NCBI GenBank assembly: GCA_016708905.1
Contig: JADJEV010000005.1
Span: 682,001-746,000, forward strand
DNA: 64,000 nt
Source of the DNA: Candidatus Methylophosphatis roskildensis
Lineage (GTDB): Bacteria > Pseudomonadota > Gammaproteobacteria > Burkholderiales > Rhodocyclaceae
Reading direction: 5' to 3'
In this document: piece by piece, positions 29,021 through 37,965 of the stretch
Layout: the number at the start of each line of letters is the position of its first letter
Numbering within the stretch: the first letter of the stretch is position 1
Notes under the pieces: generated by a model
Seen by the model: the letters and a program-made list of their open reading frames with translations, nothing else
The model's database searches: none
Told to the model about the DNA's origin: nothing
Made by a program: the position numbers and the translations under genes

Positions 29021-29094
29021 CCGGAAAGGCGCATGGATGTTATATCCTGGCTGTGCCAACCCTGCAATCGCCTATCCACGGGGCTTCCAGGGCA
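29021..29094. repeat. Palindromic intergenic repeat, copy C (partial)
   Basis: CCGGAAAGGCGCATGGAT at 29021-29038 is identical to 1654-1671 of copy A. The second part AATCGCCTATCCACGGGGCT followed by TCCAGGGCA resembles the right arm of copy A and what follows it. The copy sits between two convergent genes. Confidence 0.65.
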
Positions 29095-29113
29095 CCCCGA
29101 TTGACTTGCGCCG

Positions 29114-29311
29114 TCAAACGAACGGGATCGCGCCAGCCAGAAATCGTTCGGCGATCAACAGGCCGAACAGGATCAGGGCGATGATCGCGGCGTACTTGAA
29201 GATGCGCCAGGCCAGACTCAGATAGCGCCGGTCGCCGGTGAAAAGGTGTATCAGGACGCAGCCGCCGATAGCGATCACTGCCAGAACGGCCAGGACGCGC
29301 AGTATCACCAT
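29114..29311 (-). CDS. 65-aa membrane protein, unknown
   Basis: The product has two hydrophobic helices (about residues 3-22 and 38-58) around a short basic loop TGDRRYLSLAWRIFKYA. It is 15 bp downstream of lpxC on the same strand, so it is likely the last gene of that transcript. Similar two-helix proteins follow lpxC in related betaproteobacteria, but no function is known to me. Confidence 0.7.
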   Translation of the reverse strand: MVILRVLAVLAVIAIGGCVLIHLFTGDRRYLSLAWRIFKYAAIIALILFGLLIAERFLAGAIPFV

Positions 29312-29326
29312 GGTTCGGGCAAGCGC

Positions 29327-30244
29327 TCAGACAGCTTGCAGCTCGAACAGCCGCGCAATGCCGACAGGGGTATCGGCGGCTTGCTCGTAGGTCGCGATCT
29401 CCCAGGCGCTGGCGTCGGCCAGCAGCGCGCGCAGCAGCTCGTTGTTCAGCGCATGCCCCGATTTGTGCGCCGCAAACGCCGCCAGCAGAGGGTGGCCGAC
29501 GATATACAGATCGCCGATCGCGTCGAGCACCTTGTGCTTGGCGAACTCGTCGGCAAAGCGCAGACCATCGGTATTGAGCACCCGGTACTCGTCCATCACG
29601 ATGGCATTCTCCAGGCTGCCGCCGAGCGCCAGGCCGTTGGAGCGCATGTACTCCACGTCCTGCATGAAGCCGAAGGTGCGCGCGCGCGCCACATCCTTGA
29701 CGTAGGACTGTTCGGCGAAATCCACGCTGACCGTCGACACCGTACGGTCGATCGCCGGATGGTTGAACTCGATGGTGAACGTCAGCTTGAATCCGTCATA
29801 GGGATCGAGGCGCGCCCACTTGTCGCCATCCTTCACCTCGACGCGCTTCTTCACGCGGATGAAGCGTTTCGGCGCGTTCTGCTCCTCGATACCCGCGGAT
29901 TGCAGCAGGAAGACGAACGGACCCGCGCTGCCGTCGAGTATCGGGATCTCGGCCGCATCGACATCGACGAACACATTGTCGATGCCCAGGCCGGCCAGCG
30001 CCGACATCAGGTGCTCGATGGTCGCAACCTTGACCTCGCCCTTGGCGAGTCCCGAGCACAGGCGGGTATCGACGACTGCCTGCGGGTCGGTCAGCAGATC
30101 CACCGGCGGCTCGAAATCGACGCGGCGGAAGACGACACCGGTATCCGGCGCTGCCGGACGCAATACGAGGTTGACCTTGACCCCGCTATGCAAGCCGACG
30201 CCGGTGGCGCGAATCAGCGATTTGAGCGTGCGCTGCTTGAGCAT
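29327..30244 (-). CDS. lpxC: UDP-3-O-acyl-N-acetylglucosamine deacetylase LpxC
   Basis: The 305-aa zinc enzyme performs the committed step of lipid A synthesis. It starts LKQRTLKSLIRATGVGLHSG, has the zinc-binding VATIEHLMSALAGLGIDNV and the catalytic GLRFADEFAKHKVLDAIGDL. It follows ftsZ after a 133-bp gap with a very strong stem-loop, the usual gene order. Confidence 0.98.
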   Translation of the reverse strand: MLKQRTLKSLIRATGVGLHSGVKVNLVLRPAAPDTGVVFRRVDFEPPVDLLTDPQAVVDTRLCSGLAKGEVKVATIEHLMSALAGLGIDNVFVDVDAAEIPILDGSAGPFVFLLQSAGIEEQNAPKRFIRVKKRVEVKDGDKWARLDPYDGFKLTFTIEFNHPAIDRTVSTVSVDFAEQSYVKDVARARTFGFMQDVEYMRSNGLALGGSLENAIVMDEYRVLNTDGLRFADEFAKHKVLDAIGDLYIVGHPLLAAFAAHKSGHALNNELLRALLADASAWEIATYEQAADTPVGIARLFELQAV

Positions 30245-30328
30245 GTTCTTGTATTCCGATGAGACACGATTGTATCACCCGGGTCACACGGCCCCTGCCG
30301 GCGGCCATTCGTCGGGCGCAGCCGGACA

Positions 30329-30358
30329 CCCCGCCCGCGCGGGTGGGCGCGGGCGGGG
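30329..30358 (-). terminator. GC-rich stem-loop between ftsZ and lpxC
   Basis: A perfect 12-bp stem (CCCCGCCCGCGC, 6-base loop, GCGCGGGCGGGG) lies 20 bp after the ftsZ stop. There is no T-run, so it may attenuate or protect the 3' end rather than stop transcription fully. Confidence 0.55.
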
Positions 30359-30377
30359 CAGGAGGCGATACCAGGCG

Positions 30378-31523
30378 TCAGTCGGCCTGTTTGCGCAGGA
30401 AGGCCGGGATGTCGTACTTGTCCACCCCGCTGGCCGACAACGCTTCCACCTGCGAGGCGGGCGGACGGCGACGAATCACCGCCGGCAGTTCGAGCGAGCC
30501 GTAGTCGATCGATTCGATCGAGATGCCGTGCGTACCGGTGCCTTGGACGACGGTGATCGTCGGCTTTGCCGCGGCACGCTGATTGCCCAGGCCGGTGGCC
30601 ACCACGGTGACGCGCAGGCGGTCTTCCATGTTGTCGTCGAACACCGCGCCGAAGATGATGTGCGCGTCGTCCGCGGCGAACTCGCGGATGGTGTTCATGA
30701 CTTCGTTGACTTCCTTCATCTTGAGCGAAGTCGATGCGGTGATGTTGACCAGCACGCCGCGCGCACCCGACAGATGGATGCCTTCGAGCAGCGGGCTGGC
30801 GACAGCCTGTTCCGCCGCCAGGCGTGCGCGATCCACGCCGGCGGCCACCGCCGAGCCCATCATCGCCATGCCCATCTCGCCCATCACGGTGCGCACGTCC
30901 TCGAAGTCGACGTTCACCAGGCCGGGGAAGTTGATGATCTCGGCGATACCGCCGACGGCATTGCGCAGCACGTTGTCGGCCGCCTGGAATGCGTCCTGCA
31001 TGCTGACGTCGTCGCCCATCACTTCCATCAGCCGCTCGTTGAGAATCACGATCAGCGAATCGACATGCTTCGTGAGCTCGTCGATCCCGGCTTCGGCGAT
31101 CCGCATCCGCTTGCCTTCGAAGGCGAACGGCTTGGTCACCACGCCGACGGTCAGGATGCCCAGCTCGCGCGCCACCTCGGCGACGATCGGCGCGGCGCCG
31201 GTGCCGGTGCCCCCACCCATACCGGCGGTGATGAACACCATGTGCGCGCCACGCAGGTTGTCGGCAATCCGCTCGCGCTCTTCCTGCGCGGCAGCGCGTC
31301 CCTGGTCCGGCTTGGCGCCGGCGCCCAGCCCGGTCTTGCCAAGCTGCATCTTGACCGGCGAACCACTGCGCTTCAAAGCCTGTGCGTCGGTGTTGGCACA
31401 GATGAACTCCACGCCCTGAACGCCCTCGCGGATCATGTGATCAACTGCATTGCCGCCGGCGCCACCCACGCCGATGACCTTGATCAGAGTTCCGTTCGCA
31501 TCCTTCTCCATGATTTCAAACAT
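30378..31523 (-). CDS. ftsZ: Cell division protein FtsZ
   Basis: The 381-aa tubulin-like GTPase forms the Z ring. The glycine-rich nucleotide loop is GMGGGTGTGAAPIVAEVA; other marks are IKVIGVGGAGGNAVDHMI, FVDEEP-like helix SLIVILNERLMEVMG and the C-terminal conserved peptide DKYDIPAFLRKQAD, which binds FtsA and ZipA. It lies 72 bp after ftsA and closes the dcw cluster. Confidence 0.98.
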   Translation of the reverse strand: MFEIMEKDANGTLIKVIGVGGAGGNAVDHMIREGVQGVEFICANTDAQALKRSGSPVKMQLGKTGLGAGAKPDQGRAAAQEERERIADNLRGAHMVFITAGMGGGTGTGAAPIVAEVARELGILTVGVVTKPFAFEGKRMRIAEAGIDELTKHVDSLIVILNERLMEVMGDDVSMQDAFQAADNVLRNAVGGIAEIINFPGLVNVDFEDVRTVMGEMGMAMMGSAVAAGVDRARLAAEQAVASPLLEGIHLSGARGVLVNITASTSLKMKEVNEVMNTIREFAADDAHIIFGAVFDDNMEDRLRVTVVATGLGNQRAAAKPTITVVQGTGTHGISIESIDYGSLELPAVIRRRPPASQVEALSASGVDKYDIPAFLRKQAD

Positions 31524-31595
31524 ACTCGCCTCCTTGTTGAAGAAACAACCTGCTCGTCGATTCCGACCGGCCTGCGCCGGCCTCCTGCCACACCA

Positions 31596-32825
31596 TCAAA
31601 AGTTCTTTTCGAACCACGACTTCATGCGCTCGAAAACCTGCTTGAAGTTCCTCGTCTCGCGCGCGATGACGCCGCGCTTCTTCTGCGCGGCCCCCTCGAT
31701 CAACAGACCCATCGCGGTGGCGAACTGCGGATGTGCCACCACATCGGCCAGGCCGGCGTCGTAGCGCGGCGTGCCGATGCGCACCGGCAAGCCGAAGATC
31801 TCCTCACCGAGTTCGGCCATGCCCTCGATCACCGAGGAACCGCCGGTCAGCACGATGCCCGACGACAACACCTCGAGATAGCCGCTGCGCCGCAGTTCCG
31901 ACTGGATCAGCTCGAACAGTTCGGAGACGCGCGGCTCGACCACCCCGGCCAGCGCCTCGCGCGACAGCTTTTTCGGCGGACGGTCGCCCACCCCGGGCAC
32001 CTCGATCATCTGCTGCGGGTTGGCCATGCGCGTCACCGCCAAACCGTGGCGTATCTTGATCTCCTCGGCATCCTGGGTCGGCGTGCGCAGCGCCATCGCG
32101 ACATCGTTGGTGATCTGATCGCCGGCAATCGGGATCACGGCCGTGTGGCGTATCGCCCCCTGAGTGAACACCGCGATGTCGGTCGTGCCACCGCCGATAT
32201 CCACCAGGCAGACGCCCAGATCCTTCTCGTCTTCCGACAGCACCGAATAGCTCGAAGCCAGCGGCTGCAGCACCAGATCGCTGACTTCCAGCCCGCAGCG
32301 GCGCACGCATTTGACGATGTTCTGCGCGGCGCTGACGGCACCGGTAACGATATGGACCCTCACTTCGAGGCGCACGCCGCTCATGCCGATCGGCTCACGC
32401 ACCCCGTCCTGGCCATCGATGATGAATTCCTGCGTCAATATGTGCAGGATCTGCTGGTCGGCGGGAAGCGGCATCGCCTTGGCGGTTTCGATCACCCGCT
32501 CGACGTCCATCTCGGTGACTTCCTTGTCCTTGATCGCGACCATGCCGTTCGAGTTGAAGCTGCGGATGTGGCTGCCGGCGATGCCGGTGATCGCGTCGGC
32601 GATCTTGCAGTCGGCCTGCAACTCGACTTCCTGGATGGCGCGCGATATCGCGTCCACCGTGGCTTCGATGTTGACCACCACGCCCTTCTTCAGGCCGCGC
32701 GACGGCTGGTGGCCGACGCCGAGCACCTCGAGGCGTCCGTCCTGCTTGATCTGTGCGACCAGCGCGACGATCTTCGAGGTGCCGATATCGAGACCGACGA
32801 TCAGATCCTTGCTTTCTCTTGGCAT
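31596..32825 (-). CDS. ftsA: Cell division protein FtsA
   Basis: The 409-aa actin-like protein tethers FtsZ to the membrane. It starts MPRESKDLIVGLDIGTSKIV, carries the ATPase motif GVCLVDIGGGTTDIAVFTQG, and ends in the amphipathic tail RMKSWFEKNF, which binds membrane. I chose the ATG at 32825 (homologous start) over the longer open frame extending into ftsQ. It is 10 bp after ftsQ. Confidence 0.96.
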   Translation of the reverse strand: MPRESKDLIVGLDIGTSKIVALVAQIKQDGRLEVLGVGHQPSRGLKKGVVVNIEATVDAISRAIQEVELQADCKIADAITGIAGSHIRSFNSNGMVAIKDKEVTEMDVERVIETAKAMPLPADQQILHILTQEFIIDGQDGVREPIGMSGVRLEVRVHIVTGAVSAAQNIVKCVRRCGLEVSDLVLQPLASSYSVLSEDEKDLGVCLVDIGGGTTDIAVFTQGAIRHTAVIPIAGDQITNDVAMALRTPTQDAEEIKIRHGLAVTRMANPQQMIEVPGVGDRPPKKLSREALAGVVEPRVSELFELIQSELRRSGYLEVLSSGIVLTGGSSVIEGMAELGEEIFGLPVRIGTPRYDAGLADVVAHPQFATAMGLLIEGAAQKKRGVIARETRNFKQVFERMKSWFEKNF

Positions 32826-32835
32826 TTTCTTTTTC

Positions 32836-33612
32836 CTAGCTTCCCTGCGCGGGCCTGAGCGCGAATCCATTCGGATAGCGCAGGTCCGCCACCGCCACAC
32901 GTTGTCCCAATCTCTGAACTGCCTCGCTATAGACGCCGACGAAGCGCGCCAGGCGCTCGGCGACCGGCGCCTTCGGTTCATCGTGGCCGAGCTCGATCAC
33001 CATGCCGTCGTCGAGCCGGATCTGCCAGGCCAGCCGAGGCGAAAGCGCCAGCCCGTCGAGCGAGCGTCCGAGGGGTGCGACGGCCCGATTGAATTCGCGA
33101 TAGCGCTCGAGCAGCAGCAGCGCCGAGCCCTCGGGGCCACTGAACACCGGCAGCGTGGCGTTGCTCGCAGCGACGAACACCTCGCCGAGCTCGCTTACCA
33201 ATCTCGTCTCGCCGGCATCGACCACCCGCCAGTAGGCGGCGGCATCGTGTTCCTCGACGTCCAGTTCGAGCGTGCCGGGCCAGCGGCGGCGTACCTCGGC
33301 GTGGCGCACCCAGGGCAGCTTTTCGAAGGTGGCTCGCACCTTGTCGAGATCGACAGTGAAGAAATTCCCGGCCAACGACGAACGTGCCGCATAGGCGAGC
33401 TGGGCGGCGGTGACCTGCCTGATCGGCGTCACGACGACGAGTTCGCGCAGCGGAAACAGCGGCAGGCGCAGGATACCGAGCACCAGTGCATAGGCGAGTG
33501 CAGCCGAACCGAGCACCAGCAGCACGTCGGCAATCGCGCCGAGCAGGGCCGGCCGGTCCCACAGCCCGGCCGGGGCCTCGCGCTGGCGTTTGCGGATGCG
33601 TCGTTCAGCCAA
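32836..33612 (-). CDS. ftsQ: Cell division protein FtsQ
   Basis: The 258-aa product has a basic cytosolic start, one membrane helix (about residues 22-45), a POTRA domain (FPLRELVVVTPIRQVTAAQL) and a beta domain. It recruits FtsL and FtsB at the divisome. No ATG fits. TTG at 33612 (LAERRIRKRQ) overlaps the ddl stop and has GGAG about 10 bases before it, so I prefer it to the ATG at 33669 inside ddl. The exact start is uncertain. Confidence 0.9.
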   Translation of the reverse strand: MAERRIRKRQREAPAGLWDRPALLGAIADVLLVLGSAALAYALVLGILRLPLFPLRELVVVTPIRQVTAAQLAYAARSSLAGNFFTVDLDKVRATFEKLPWVRHAEVRRRWPGTLELDVEEHDAAAYWRVVDAGETRLVSELGEVFVAASNATLPVFSGPEGSALLLLERYREFNRAVAPLGRSLDGLALSPRLAWQIRLDDGMVIELGHDEPKAPVAERLARFVGVYSEAVQRLGQRVAVADLRYPNGFALRPAQGS

Positions 33613-34516
33613 GTTGAGCCATCTCCAGAATGCGCAGGCAGAGATCCTCGAAGCCGATGCCTGCGGCACGCGCCGCCATCGGCACCAGCGAATGCCCGGT
33701 CATGCCGGGCGAGGTGTTCATCTCGAGCAACTGGGCTTGACCGTTGTCGCGCAGGATCAGATCGGCGCGGCCCCAGCCGCGGCAGCCGAGGATGTTCGCC
33801 GACTCCATGACGTCGGCCTGAATGCGCGCTTCGAGTTCGGGTGCCAGACCGCTCGGACAGAAGTAGCGGGTCTGGTCCGAGAAGTACTTGTTCTGGTAAT
33901 CGTAGTTGCCCCCTGGCGGCACGATGCGCACCACCGGCAGCGCACGATCGCCGAGGAAGGCACAGGTCAGTTCCTGGCCGGCGACGAAGGCCTCGGCCAG
34001 CACCAGCGAATCGTGTTTGGCAGCCAGCGCCCAGGCCGCTCGCAACTGGCCCACTTCGGTCACCTTGGTCGCGCCGACGCTCGACCCTTCGCGTGCTGGC
34101 TTGACGAAGATCGGCAGACCGAGATCCGTCACCACTTCCGCCCAATCGGTGTCGGCACGCAGCATGCGATATCGAGGCGTCGGCAGGCCGTGCGCCAGCC
34201 AGATCAGCTTGGTGCGCCACTTGTCCATCGAGATCGCCGAGGCCATCACGCCGCTGCCGGTGTAGGGAACGCCGAGTGTCTCGAGCGCGCCCTGCAGGGT
34301 ACCGTCCTCGCCGCCGCGGCCGTGCAGCGCGATGAATGCCCGCTGAAAGCCTTCGTCCTTCAGGGCGCAGAGCGACTTCTGCGCCGGATCGTACGCATGC
34401 GCATCGACACCCCTCGACTGCAATGCCTCGAGCACGGCGATGCCCGACAACAGGGAGATCTCGCGCTCCGCGCCGGATCCGCCGAACAGCACCGCGACCT
34501 TGCCGAACCCGCTCAC
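33605..34516 (-). CDS. ddl: D-alanine--D-alanine ligase (DdlB type)
   Basis: The 303-aa ATP-grasp enzyme makes D-Ala-D-Ala for peptidoglycan. It begins KVAVLFGGSGAEREISLLSG and contains LHGRGGEDGTLQGALETLGV, PIFVKPAREGSSVGATKV and EMNTSPGMTGHSLVPMAARA. Its stop overlaps the proposed ftsQ start and its start overlaps murB by 4 bp. Confidence 0.97.
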   Translation of the reverse strand: MSGFGKVAVLFGGSGAEREISLLSGIAVLEALQSRGVDAHAYDPAQKSLCALKDEGFQRAFIALHGRGGEDGTLQGALETLGVPYTGSGVMASAISMDKWRTKLIWLAHGLPTPRYRMLRADTDWAEVVTDLGLPIFVKPAREGSSVGATKVTEVGQLRAAWALAAKHDSLVLAEAFVAGQELTCAFLGDRALPVVRIVPPGGNYDYQNKYFSDQTRYFCPSGLAPELEARIQADVMESANILGCRGWGRADLILRDNGQAQLLEMNTSPGMTGHSLVPMAARAAGIGFEDLCLRILEMAQLG

Positions 34517-35448
34517 TTGGGCTCTCCGACGATGCGCACTTCGCGCACCAGTTCAACGCCGAACTTGTCGCATACCGTTCGCTGTACCTGGTCGATCAGC
34601 GCCTCGATGTCGGCTGCGCTGCCGGCGCCAGCCGGATTGACGATGAAGTTGGCGTGGCGCTCCGAAATGCGCGCGCCGCCGATTGCACGACCCTTGAGGC
34701 CCGCGCTCTCGATCAGGCGCGCCGCATGATCGCCCGGCGGATTGCGGAACACCGAGCCGGCGTTGGGCAACTGCAGCGGCTGCGCCGCAATGCGTTTCTC
34801 CAGCAGTTCCTTGATGCGGGTGCGCGATGCCTGGCCATCGCCGCGTGGCAAACGGAACCATGCCGCGACGAAGAACTCGTCGTCCGCGAGCAGGTTGCGG
34901 ACATGGCGATAGCCGATCTCGAAATCCTCCGTGCAACGCTCGTGCAGCGTTCCGCTGCGATCGAGCAGGCGCACGCGCTCGACGATGTTCCAGGTCTCGC
35001 CGCCATAGCAGCCGGCATTCATCGCCAGCGCACCGCCGACGGTGCCCGGGATGCCGGCAAGGAACTCGCCACCCACCAGATCGTGATTGGCGGCGAAGCG
35101 CGCCACCTTCGGCGAGGCCACACCGGCCTCGGCGTAGATCGCGCGATCTCCTTCGAGTCGCAATGCGCCCAGCACACCGTGCACGAACACCACGGTGCCC
35201 TTGAAGCCGCCGTCACGCACCAGCAAATTGGAACCCAGGCCGACGAACAGCAGCGGCTCGCCGACCGGCAGCGCGCGCAGGAATATCGCGAGATCATCCA
35301 GATCGGCCGGCACATAGGCCCGCGCGGCGGTCCCGCCGGTTCGCCACGAGACATGCCTGGCCATCGGCTCGTTCTCGCGCAGTTCGCCGCGCCGCGGCGA
35401 ACTGCCGTGACGAGTGACGGGTGACGAGTGACGGGGGGGTTCCATCAT
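34513..35448 (-). CDS. murB: UDP-N-acetylenolpyruvoylglucosamine reductase MurB
   Basis: The product of about 311 aa is the FAD enzyme that reduces UDP-GlcNAc-enolpyruvate. Motifs are SWRTGGTAARAYVPADLDDL, LLFVGLGSNLLVRDGGFKGT, GIPGTVGGALAMNAGCYGGE and NAGSVFRNPPGDHAARLIE. The start is uncertain: GTG 35472, ATG 35460, 35448 or 35445 all keep the frame, and no clear ribosome-binding site is seen. All of them place a translated heptamer repeat (RHSSPVTRH) in the N terminus. The conserved part begins near ELRENEPMARH. Confidence 0.93.
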   Translation of the reverse strand: MMEPPRHSSPVTRHGSSPRRGELRENEPMARHVSWRTGGTAARAYVPADLDDLAIFLRALPVGEPLLFVGLGSNLLVRDGGFKGTVVFVHGVLGALRLEGDRAIYAEAGVASPKVARFAANHDLVGGEFLAGIPGTVGGALAMNAGCYGGETWNIVERVRLLDRSGTLHERCTEDFEIGYRHVRNLLADDEFFVAAWFRLPRGDGQASRTRIKELLEKRIAAQPLQLPNAGSVFRNPPGDHAARLIESAGLKGRAIGGARISERHANFIVNPAGAGSAADIEALIDQVQRTVCDKFGVELVREVRIVGEPK

Positions 35449-35488
35449 GGCTAGTGGCATGTCACTCGTCACCTGTCACCCGTCACCA
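35407..35488. repeat. Inverted pair of GTGACGR heptamer arrays at the murB/murC junction
   Basis: Four units GTGACGA/GTGACGG at 35407-35434 face four reverse-complement units (GTCACTC, GTCACCT, GTCACCC, GTCACC) at 35461-35488. The two arrays can pair over about 27 bases with few mismatches around a 26-base loop. The right array encodes the C-terminal LVTGDR of MurC, and the left array encodes the N-terminal RHSSPVTRH of MurB. Confidence 0.85.
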
Positions 35489-36863
35489 GCCTCTGCGGCA
35501 CGCCGCCGATCGACCCGGCGCCCATCGTGACAACGACGTCGCCGTCACGCGCCGCGTCCAGAATCGCGTTCGGCATCTCGGCGATGTCTTCGACGAACAA
35601 AGGTTCGATCTTGCCGGCGACACGGATCGCCCGAGTCAGCGAGCGCCCGTCCGCCGCAACCAGGGGAACTTCGCCCGCCGGATACACTTCGGCCAACAGC
35701 AGCGCGTCGGGGGTCGCCAGCACCTTGACGAAATCCTCGAAGCAATCGCGGGTGCGCGTGAAGCGATGCGGCTGGAATGCCAGCACGAGGCGCCGCCCCG
35801 GGAAAGCGCCACGCGCAGCGGCGAGTGTGGCCGCCATCTCGACCGGGTGATGGCCGTAGTCGTCGATCAGCGTGAAGCTGCCGCCCGTGGCCAGCGCCAC
35901 CTCGCCGTAGCGCTGGAAGCGGCGATCGACTCCGTGGAACTCCGCCAGCCCCTTGATGATCGCCGCGTCGGAAACACCGACTTCGGTCGCCACCGCGACC
36001 GTCGCCAGCGCATTGAGCACGTTGTGCATGCCCGGCAGATTCAGGGTGATCGGCAGGCGCGAGATCGTGCCGTTTTCGCGCACTGCGACGAAGCGCATCT
36101 GGCCACCGACGGCTTCGACGTTCTCGGCCCGTACGTTGGCCGACGGGTCGAGCCCGTAGCGCACGATCTGCTTGGAGACGAAGGGCATGATCTCGCGCAC
36201 CTGCGGATCGTCGACGCACAGCACCGCGACGCCGTAGAACGGCAGGCGATGCAGGAAGTCGACGAAGGCCTGCTTGAGCCGCGCGAAATCGTGGCCGTAG
36301 GTCTCCATGTGATCGGCATCGATGTTGGTCACCACCGAGACCACCGGCGACAGGTGCAGGAACGAGGCGTCGGATTCGTCCGCCTCGGCGACCAGGAACT
36401 CGCCCGAACCGAGCCGCGCATGCGCGCCTGCGGCGTTGAGCCGACCACCAATGACGAAGGTCGGATCCATGCCGCCTTCGGCCATCACGCTGGCGATCAA
36501 GCTGGTGGTAGTGGTCTTGCCGTGCGTGCCGGCGATCGCGATGCCCTGCTTGAGACGCATCAGTTCAGCCAGCATCAGCGCCCGCGGCACCACCGGGACA
36601 TGCTTCGACCTGGCGGCGATCACCTCGGGGTTGTCGCCGCGCACCGCCGTCGAAGTCACCACGGCATCGGCACCGCCGATATGCTCGGCCGCATGGCCGA
36701 TCACCACCTGCGCGCCCATCGAAGCCAGGCGCCGCGTGGCGGCGTTTTCCGACAAGTCGGAGCCGCTGACCGTGAACCCCAGATTCACCAGCACCTCGGC
36801 GATGCCGCTCATCCCGGAACCGCCGATGCCGACGAAGTGAATATGTCTGACCTTGTGCTTCAT
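35469..36863 (-). CDS. murC: UDP-N-acetylmuramate--L-alanine ligase MurC
   Basis: The 464-aa ligase adds L-Ala to UDP-MurNAc. It begins MKHKVRHIHFVGIGGSGMSG, has the ATP loop GTHGKTTTTSLIASVMAEGG and the Mur ligase middle domain with VAEADESDASFLHLSPVV and TLIDDYGHHPVEMAATL. The ATG at 36863 is the homologous start. The last residues (LVTGDR) are encoded by the heptamer array. Confidence 0.97.
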   Translation of the reverse strand: MKHKVRHIHFVGIGGSGMSGIAEVLVNLGFTVSGSDLSENAATRRLASMGAQVVIGHAAEHIGGADAVVTSTAVRGDNPEVIAARSKHVPVVPRALMLAELMRLKQGIAIAGTHGKTTTTSLIASVMAEGGMDPTFVIGGRLNAAGAHARLGSGEFLVAEADESDASFLHLSPVVSVVTNIDADHMETYGHDFARLKQAFVDFLHRLPFYGVAVLCVDDPQVREIMPFVSKQIVRYGLDPSANVRAENVEAVGGQMRFVAVRENGTISRLPITLNLPGMHNVLNALATVAVATEVGVSDAAIIKGLAEFHGVDRRFQRYGEVALATGGSFTLIDDYGHHPVEMAATLAAARGAFPGRRLVLAFQPHRFTRTRDCFEDFVKVLATPDALLLAEVYPAGEVPLVAADGRSLTRAIRVAGKIEPLFVEDIAEMPNAILDAARDGDVVVTMGAGSIGGVPQRLVTGDR

Positions 36864-36870
36864 GTCGGTC

Positions 36871-37965
36871 TCATCGGGCGAGCGCCGCGCAGGCCTCGGC
36901 CACCACCCGGGTCGCCTCCGGCCTGGCCAGCGCACGTGCCTTCTGCGCCATGTCGAGCAGGCGCTCGCGCGTCATGCCGCCGAGCAGCCCGGCCAGCCTG
37001 GAGGGCGTCAGCTCGCGCTGCGGGATCAGCAGCGCCGCACCCGCATCGGCGAGAAACGCTGCATTGCGCGTCTGGTGATCGTCGACCGCGAACGGGAAGG
37101 GGATCAGCACGCTGCCGACCCCGGCCGCCGCGAGTTCGGCCACCGTCAATGCACCGGCACGACAGATCACCAGATCGGCGGCGCCGTAGCGTGCCGCCAT
37201 GTCGTCGATGAAGGCCAACAGCTCGCCCTCGACGCCGGCCCGGTCGTAGTTGGCACGCAAGGTGTCGAGCTGCCGGGTGCCCGACTGATGGGTGACGACA
37301 GGACGCGCGGCCGGATCGATCAGGGCAAGCGACTGCGGCACGATCTCGTTCAGCGCGGTCGCACCAAGACTTCCGCCGACCACCAGCACGCGCAGCGGGC
37401 CGCTGCGTCCAGCGAAGCGCTCCGCCGGTGCGGGCAGGATGGCAATGTCCTCGCGCACCGGATTGCCGGCCCACTCTCCTTTGCGCAATGCACCGGGAAA
37501 ACCTGTCATCACCCGGTCGGCCACGCCGGCAAGCACCTTGTTGGCCAGCCCGGCAACCGAGTTCTGTTCATGAAGCAGCAGCGGCCGGCCGGTCAGCGCG
37601 GCCATCATGCCGCCTGGAAACGTGATGTAGCCGCCCATGCCGAGCACTACATCCGGCTTGATGCGCGACAGTTCGCGCAGTGCCTGCCAGAAGCCGCGCA
37701 GCAGATTGACCGGCAGCAGCAACTTGGTCAGCAGCCCCTTGCCACGCAGTGCGGCAAAGCGCACCCAGGCCATCTCGTAGCCGCGTGACGGGACCAGCCT
37801 GGCTTCCATGCCATCCGGGTTGCCGAGCCAGACCACGCGCCACCCGGCATCGCGCAGGCAGTCTGCCACCGCGAGGCCGGGATAGATGTGACCACCCGTT
37901 CCGCCTGCCATGACCATCAGGGTCGGTGACGGGTGACGGGTGACGGGTGACATCGCCGCGCTCAT
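36871..37965 (-). CDS. murG: UDP-GlcNAc transferase MurG (lipid II synthesis)
   Basis: The 364-aa glycosyltransferase adds GlcNAc to lipid I on the inner face of the membrane. Conserved regions are VMAGGTGGHIYPGLAVADCL, GMGGYITFPGGMMAALTGRP, LLLHEQNSVAGLANKVLAGV and ICRAGALTVAELAAAGVGSV. The first ATG overlaps the ftsW stop by 4 bp. This start places a translated heptamer repeat (SPVTRHPSPT) before the conserved core; starts further in (residue 17 or 19) would remove it. Confidence 0.96.
   Translation of the reverse strand: MSAAMSPVTRHPSPTLMVMAGGTGGHIYPGLAVADCLRDAGWRVVWLGNPDGMEARLVPSRGYEMAWVRFAALRGKGLLTKLLLPVNLLRGFWQALRELSRIKPDVVLGMGGYITFPGGMMAALTGRPLLLHEQNSVAGLANKVLAGVADRVMTGFPGALRKGEWAGNPVREDIAILPAPAERFAGRSGPLRVLVVGGSLGATALNEIVPQSLALIDPAARPVVTHQSGTRQLDTLRANYDRAGVEGELLAFIDDMAARYGAADLVICRAGALTVAELAAAGVGSVLIPFPFAVDDHQTRNAAFLADAGAALLIPQRELTPSRLAGLLGGMTRERLLDMAQKARALARPEATRVVAEACAALAR
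37925..37952. repeat. GGTGACG heptamer array in the murG start region
   Basis: Four tandem units, GGTGACG three times and GGTGACA once, lie in the first codons of murG. They are the same unit family as at 35407-35488. Period 7 is not a multiple of 3, so 21 bases give a repeating heptapeptide. Confidence 0.85.

Noticed and set aside
29820..32858. A 1012-codon open frame on the plus strand opposite ftsZ and ftsA
   Set aside because: It is a high-GC antisense shadow: His/Arg/Asp-rich, without a family pattern, and fully covered by clear ftsA, ftsZ and lpxC genes on the other strand.
35407..37952. Short tandem repeats resembling a CRISPR array
   Set aside because: Units are 7 bases with no spacers, and they lie within coding ends; no cas genes are near.
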